Shown piece by piece: positions 5,504-8,312 of a stretch of 8,312 nt of DNA. The notes below the pieces were generated by a model. It was given only the letters and a program-made list of their open reading frames with translations. It had not been told where the DNA came from and did no database searches. Source of the stretch: Actinomycetes bacterium (GTDB taxonomy: Bacteria; Actinomycetota; Aquicultoria; SURF-47; JAUUWJ01); the NCBI GenBank assembly GCA_030589175.1, contig JAUUWJ010000023.1, positions 1-8,312 of the forward strand. Direction: 5' to 3'. The translations under genes were made by a program, and so were the position numbers. Within the stretch, counting starts at the first letter, position 1, and every line of letters starts with the position of its first letter.

Positions 5504-6123
5504 TAATTTTGCTCCTGTTGCTTTTCATTACTTTGTGACGTATTGCTCTGCGCATTACTCTGTGCATTAGTATCTGCAGAATTAGGCGTATATACAAATG
5601 TTTTTAATTTTATGCTTCCCTCTAATAAGGGATAACCGTCTTCTGCCAGCGATATATCAACGGTTCCAACCGTGTACTCTCTTGGCAGTTTGACAATTTT
5701 ATAGAGAAAATCGGCAATATTGAAAAAACTGCCGACTATTTTTAATTCAATAGGTAAATTCGAATAGCCGCTACCTGTTATTGCTTCCGCTGGAGTGATA
5801 TCGAGAACTTTAATATTAGTTTCTCTTCCGGCATTGTCAAGTTCAACCAAAATCGATGGTAAATCAGCTTCTTCCGGCATCCTTCTGCTTAGCGAGAGTG
5901 ATCTCGCTTCTGTTTTTGCCGCATCTTTCTTGGCGTCTTTTAGGTTTTTCAATTCTTCTTTCCTGGCATTTTGTTCTTGTATTTCTTGTTCTTGTCGTTT
6001 TCTGGCATCGTTGAATTTGTCAAATTGGGGTTTGAAAACAAACACACCAAAAATTACCGTTATGAGCACCAATAACGCCGCTCCTATTATTATTTGTTCT
6101 CTTAAATTAAATGAAAAAGACAT
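5503..6123 (-). CDS. pilO: Type IV pilus inner-membrane platform protein PilO
   Basis: This 206-residue protein has the PilO layout: a short cytoplasmic tail, one membrane helix (about 10-31), a charged coiled coil (about 33-75), then an alpha/beta domain (about 83-180) with RMPEEADLPSILVEL and LPIELKIVGSFFNIADFLYKI, both typical of PilO. It is expected to pair with PilN through the coiled coil and the ferredoxin-like domain outside the membrane. The C-terminal tail after residue 182 is low complexity, dominated by Asn, Ser and Gln, and partly encoded by a 12-bp tandem repeat. The start is ATG with AGGAG (6134-6138) ten bases upstream, overlapping the pilN stop region; the gap from pilN is 13 bases. 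The gene ends by sharing one base with the PilP-like start. Confidence 0.9.
   Translation of the reverse strand: MSFSFNLREQIIIGAALLVLITVIFGVFVFKPQFDKFNDARKRQEQEIQEQNARKEELKNLKDAKKDAAKTEARSLSLSRRMPEEADLPSILVELDNAGRETNIKVLDITPAEAITGSGYSNLPIELKIVGSFFNIADFLYKIVKLPREYTVGTVDISLAEDGYPLLEGSIKLKTFVYTPNSADTNAQSNAQSNTSQSNEKQQEQN
5546..5569. repeat. 12-bp tandem duplication inside the pilO C-terminal tail
   Basis: Two adjacent units, CTCTGCGCATTA and CTCTGTGCATTA, differ at one base and encode a repeated Asn-Ala-Gln-Ser type unit in the disordered tail of PilO. The length is a multiple of three, so copy changes would keep the frame. Confidence 0.85.
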
Positions 6124-6136
6124 TTATTTAATTCTC

Positions 6137-6808
6137 CTAATTCTTTTCCTTGCTTGATGAAGTACTTTTCTCTGCACTACCACCTGTTTTAGCAGCGTCA
6201 GTCGGCGCCGGATTTTTTAATTTGGCCGTTAGGGTAAACTCAACGCCTTTTACCGTAACTACAGATGTTGAGCTACTGCTGTCACTACTGCTTCCCAGAA
6301 CCTTAACTTCTTCTGCTTCCGCATCCTTACTTCCGTCAATCCAAATATCCTTAAGTTCATCTAAGTCATTCATCCTTACTATGAACTCCGCTACGCCTTG
6401 GTGGTTAAAAGCAAAACCATTCATACTTATTCCGTCATTTTGAAGCTTTAGATCGTTTATTGTTACATTATTCGGAATGATCATGCTTAGCTCATTTAAT
6501 AAGCGGTGCCAAAATAATTGGTCATCCAAAGCTTTACCAATAACCTCTTCGTGCTGAGCAATCTGTTCTTTGCGCTCCTTAAATATTTCATACTTCGCAA
6601 TTTGTTTTTCCAATTTTTTTGTTTGTGCTTGTAGCGTCACCAGCTTGTCTTCCTCGCTTTTTATATTCAAGCCAAAAAGAAAAGAAACTATAATTAAGCC
6701 GCCGATAAATAGAGCGATGATTGCAATAAGAAATATCAATCCTTTCTCCGCTGTGCGCTTTTTCTGGATATCTTTTGGGAGTAGATTTATGAATAGTCCT
6801 TCACTCAT
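6137..6808 (-). CDS. pilN: Type IV pilus assembly protein PilN
   Basis: This 223-residue protein carries the conserved N-terminal peptide INLLP (7-11), the known binding site for cytoplasmic PilM, then one membrane helix (about 23-47), a coiled coil (about 50-90), and a PilN-type alpha/beta domain with LLNELSMIIPNNVTINDLKL (about 103-122) and FIVRMNDLDELKDIWID (about 142-158). A Ser-rich insertion (173-182) interrupts the domain before its last strand, and a Lys/Ser/Thr-rich tail of about 25 residues ends the protein. The start is ATG with AAGGGGG (6813-6819) four bases upstream, overlapping pilM by 8 bases. It forms the membrane half of the PilM-PilN link between the cytoplasmic motor and the outer parts of the pilus machine. 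Confidence 0.93.
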   Translation of the reverse strand: MSEGLFINLLPKDIQKKRTAEKGLIFLIAIIALFIGGLIIVSFLFGLNIKSEEDKLVTLQAQTKKLEKQIAKYEIFKERKEQIAQHEEVIGKALDDQLFWHRLLNELSMIIPNNVTINDLKLQNDGISMNGFAFNHQGVAEFIVRMNDLDELKDIWIDGSKDAEAEEVKVLGSSSDSSSSTSVVTVKGVEFTLTAKLKNPAPTDAAKTGGSAEKSTSSSKEKN

Positions 6809-7910
6809 CTATCCCCCTTAAAGCTAAGCCGACAGCAATTGCATAAGCCGATTGTTTCTTGAGTTGATCTTTGTTCTGCATAGCAATACTATTAAATATA
6901 TTTCCAACAGTTACTTTTGGATAAGATTTCTTTAAATAAGCGACTAAATTTGTGTCTTGAGCTCCTTCTCCGCTGATTATTAATTCGTTTAAATCTTCAC
7001 TTTTTGTAGTTTCCGTTAAGCCGTATTCGAATGAACGCCTTACCTCATTGACAAACTTTGTCACCTCACCCGATAATACTTTACGAACTTTCTTGCCTAC
7101 TTCTAACTGACTCTTTTTTAATCCATCTTCTAAGTCTGCGCCCGGTTTAGAAAATCCAATTTCGTCGCGTTGTTTTTGAGCCTCTTCGATTGATATAGCC
7201 AAGTTATCGGCTACAGCCTTCACGAAAGTCGCATCACCTATTGGCGTAACTCTACTAAAAAACGGCATACGATTTTGCACTATCGATATATTGGTAACTG
7301 TTTCTCCGATATCTAGAAATCCAATAGCTTTTGTATTCTTTTCCAGCTCTTTTTCATCCGGTACAACTGCTTCTCTGCTTAATAAAGAACGACTTAAAGC
7401 AAAAGATGACACATCTACAGCGTAGGGTTTTAATTTGGCTTTCTCTAGCGCCCTAATGTGACTTTCTATCATGTCCCTTTGAGCGGCAACTAGAATTATC
7501 TGATACGAGCGTTCATTATCTTCATTTTTGAATTCATTAACAATGTGATAGTCAAGAATAGCTTCTTCGACAGGAATCGGGATATTGTCTTGAGCTTGAA
7601 ACTGGATTGCGTTATCTAAATCATCTTTTTCCATATAAGGCATGGTTAGAAGGCGGACGATTACCTTTTGGTTTGAAATACCAAGTATAACCCGCTTCGC
7701 ACTAATACCGGCTTGCTTTAACAGATTGTTGATCTCTTTGGCCAGCACATCGACATAGGTTACTTCACCGTCGACTAAACAGCCCTCGGTTCTACGTTTC
7801 GAGTACTTTGTCAGTATTGGACTTGACGCTGGCTTTAGTTGCGCCACCCGTAAGACATTGCTTCCAATATCCAAACCTATCGGATGAGCAACTTTTCCAA
7901 ACAGTGCCAC
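6801..7910 (-). CDS. pilM: Type IV pilus assembly ATPase-like protein PilM
   Basis: This is a cytoplasmic actin-fold protein that binds nucleotide and the PilN tail and helps form the cytoplasmic ring of the pilus machine. Its 369 residues fit the family. The phosphate-1 motif is GLDIGSNVLRVAQL (12-25). A PilM-typical stretch FQAQDNIPIPVEEAILDYHIV lies at 104-124, phosphate-2 is FLDIGETVTNISI (198-210), and the adenosine motif is ISGEGA (312-317), with Glu in place of the common third Gly. It ends in SAYAIAVGLALRG, as in homologues. The start is GTG at 7910-7908 with SD AGGAGGG (7914-7920) only three to four bases away. It is the first gene of the pil-aro operon, about 75 bases from the predicted sigma-28-type start. 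The next gene, pilN, overlaps it by 8 bases. Confidence 0.95.
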   Translation of the reverse strand: MALFGKVAHPIGLDIGSNVLRVAQLKPASSPILTKYSKRRTEGCLVDGEVTYVDVLAKEINNLLKQAGISAKRVILGISNQKVIVRLLTMPYMEKDDLDNAIQFQAQDNIPIPVEEAILDYHIVNEFKNEDNERSYQIILVAAQRDMIESHIRALEKAKLKPYAVDVSSFALSRSLLSREAVVPDEKELEKNTKAIGFLDIGETVTNISIVQNRMPFFSRVTPIGDATFVKAVADNLAISIEEAQKQRDEIGFSKPGADLEDGLKKSQLEVGKKVRKVLSGEVTKFVNEVRRSFEYGLTETTKSEDLNELIISGEGAQDTNLVAYLKKSYPKVTVGNIFNSIAMQNKDQLKKQSAYAIAVGLALRGIDE

Positions 7911-7990
7911 TTACCCTCCTGTCATCAATACTATCCTTGAACAATATAAATTTTCACATGCTTTTCTGCGGCGGGGCTTCTCTTATTTGT

Positions 7991-8017
7991 TTATCGGTTT
8001 TAATATAAATCCCTTTA
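7991..8017 (-). promoter_or_regulatory. Sigma-28 (FliA/SigD/WhiG)-type promoter of the pilM-aro operon
   Basis: The minus strand reads TAAA (8017-8014), exactly 15 bases, then ACCGATAA (7998-7991). This matches the sigma-28 consensus TAAA-N15-GCCGATAA at 11 of 12 core positions with ideal spacing. The predicted start is near 7984, about 75 bases before the pilM GTG. The independent match at the prepilin operon raises confidence. Confidence 0.65.
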
Positions 8018-8066
8018 ATGCAATCAAGAGCTTTTAGCCTCGATTACCTTTACTTTTGCTTAATCA

Positions 8067-8096
8067 ACTTTAGCAAATTTTTGCCTTTTTAGTCAA
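8067..8096 (-). promoter_or_regulatory. Possible vegetative (sigma-70/SigA) promoter upstream of pilM
   Basis: The minus strand has TTGACT (8096-8091, five of six bases of the -35 consensus), an 18-base spacer and TAAAGT (8072-8067, four of six of the -10). A GCAAA/TTTGC dyad (8073-8084) lies in the spacer. It could give basal expression from about 8060, in addition to the sigma-28-type promoter. The -10 match is modest, so this is tentative. Confidence 0.35.
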
Positions 8097-8272
8097 CAAC
8101 ATATTAGGGTTTACCAGGGGTATAATATCTTGGGGTAGCTAGCTTGGCGTATACAACATATTGATTTTCCTAGCGTTTATTAACACTGTAAGCATTATTC
8201 CTATTTTGTTTAGTGAACAAGCTATTTTAAAGGGAGACTTAGACTCGCTGATTTCATAAAGCGCAGGCATAA

Positions 8273-8312
8273 GTTCGTGGTTCGTGGTTCGGAAAAGAAC
8301 CGGTTGTCGTTG
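8273..8312. repeat. 7-bp repeats and small hairpin at the right edge
   Basis: GTTCGTG occurs at 8273 and 8280 and is followed by GTTCGGA at 8287. GGTTC (8286-8290) and GAACC (8297-8301) can form a 5-bp hairpin with a 6-base loop. The final bases CGGTTGTCGTTG resemble the CGTTGTT units of the aroK-aroB array, so the array probably continues outside the window. The CGAAC core on the minus strand resembles that of the 3010-3066 array. Confidence 0.6.

Larger units (their letters stand above)
7911..8312. other. Non-coding region upstream of pilM
   Basis: No credible gene is seen on either strand over these 402 bases. From pilM outward it holds the pilM SD, a leader with a 10-bp GC-only patch GCGGCGGGGC (7968-7977) in otherwise AT-rich DNA, the sigma-28-type promoter, a possible vegetative promoter, about 170 bases without recognisable signal, and a 7-bp repeat with a small hairpin at the edge. 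The gene upstream of this gap lies outside the window. Confidence 0.7.

Noticed and set aside
7911..7925. Four-codon ATG frame just before the pilM GTG
   Set aside because: Its codons are the pilM SD itself and it has no SD of its own; not a credible leader peptide.
7911..7984. c-di-GMP riboswitch in the pilM leader
   Set aside because: The predicted leader is only about 75 bases and shows none of the conserved GEMM core elements or paired stems.
8072..8087. Sigma-54-like -24/-12 element (AGGC...TTTGC) on the minus strand
   Set aside because: The GG to GC distance is one base shorter than the strict sigma-54 spacing, which normally abolishes activity.
8161..8259. Short plus-strand frame from TTG, 32 codons, with a hydrophobic segment, downstream of a TATAAT at 8121
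   Set aside because: No SD, no convincing -35 for the TATAAT, non-ATG start, and no recognised family; chance in AT-rich DNA is more likely.

Overview
The window carries one dense, co-directional block of genes, all on the minus strand, and reads right to left. Base composition is moderate to low GC. Start codons are mixed (ATG and GTG), Shine-Dalgarno (SD) sequences are strong (AAGGAGG type) and many genes overlap. The organism looks bacterial and probably monoderm: either a clostridia-like Bacillota or a deep, low-GC Actinomycetota lineage. This placement is inferred from gene content and is weakly held. No PilQ secretin or PilP lipoprotein is seen, and the PilP-like protein has a membrane anchor instead of a lipobox, which fits a monoderm type IV pilus.

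Layout in transcription order. Positions 8312-7911 are a roughly 400-base non-coding upstream region. It holds a degenerate 7-bp repeat at the window edge, a possible vegetative promoter, and a very good match to a sigma-28 (FliA/SigD/WhiG) promoter about 80 bases before pilM. Positions 7910-4913 hold pilM, pilN, pilO and a PilP/GspC-like gene, which form the inner-membrane alignment complex of a type IV pilus. The PilP-like gene overlaps the chorismate synthase gene aroC by ATGA. After aroC come aroK, aroB and aroQ, giving four of the seven shikimate pathway steps. A separate unit follows a 176-bp regulatory gap: a PilW-like minor prepilin (1287-676) and, 3 bases later, a PilX-like minor prepilin that runs off the left edge (672-1).

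Two things stand out. First, both transcription units have sigma-28-like promoters: TAAA-N15-ACCGATAA before pilM, and TAAA-N16-GCCGATAA plus a diverged tandem copy 43 bp further on before the prepilins. If real, pilus assembly, pilins and part of aromatic biosynthesis would share a motility-type sigma factor. Second, the only two sizeable gaps inside the pil-aro operon (aroC-aroK and aroK-aroB, about 120 bp each) are made largely of degenerate 7-bp-period repeats. Each starts at the stop codon of the upstream gene, and the unit sequences differ completely between the two gaps. A third 7-bp repeat lies at the right edge.

PilM binds the N-terminal INLLP peptide of PilN; PilN and PilO pair through their periplasmic-type domains; the PilP-like protein would sit on that pair. 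The minor prepilins probably form the pilus tip or priming complex. AroB, AroQ, AroK and AroC carry out steps 2, 3, 5 and 7 of chorismate synthesis; aroF, aroE and aroA are not in the window.
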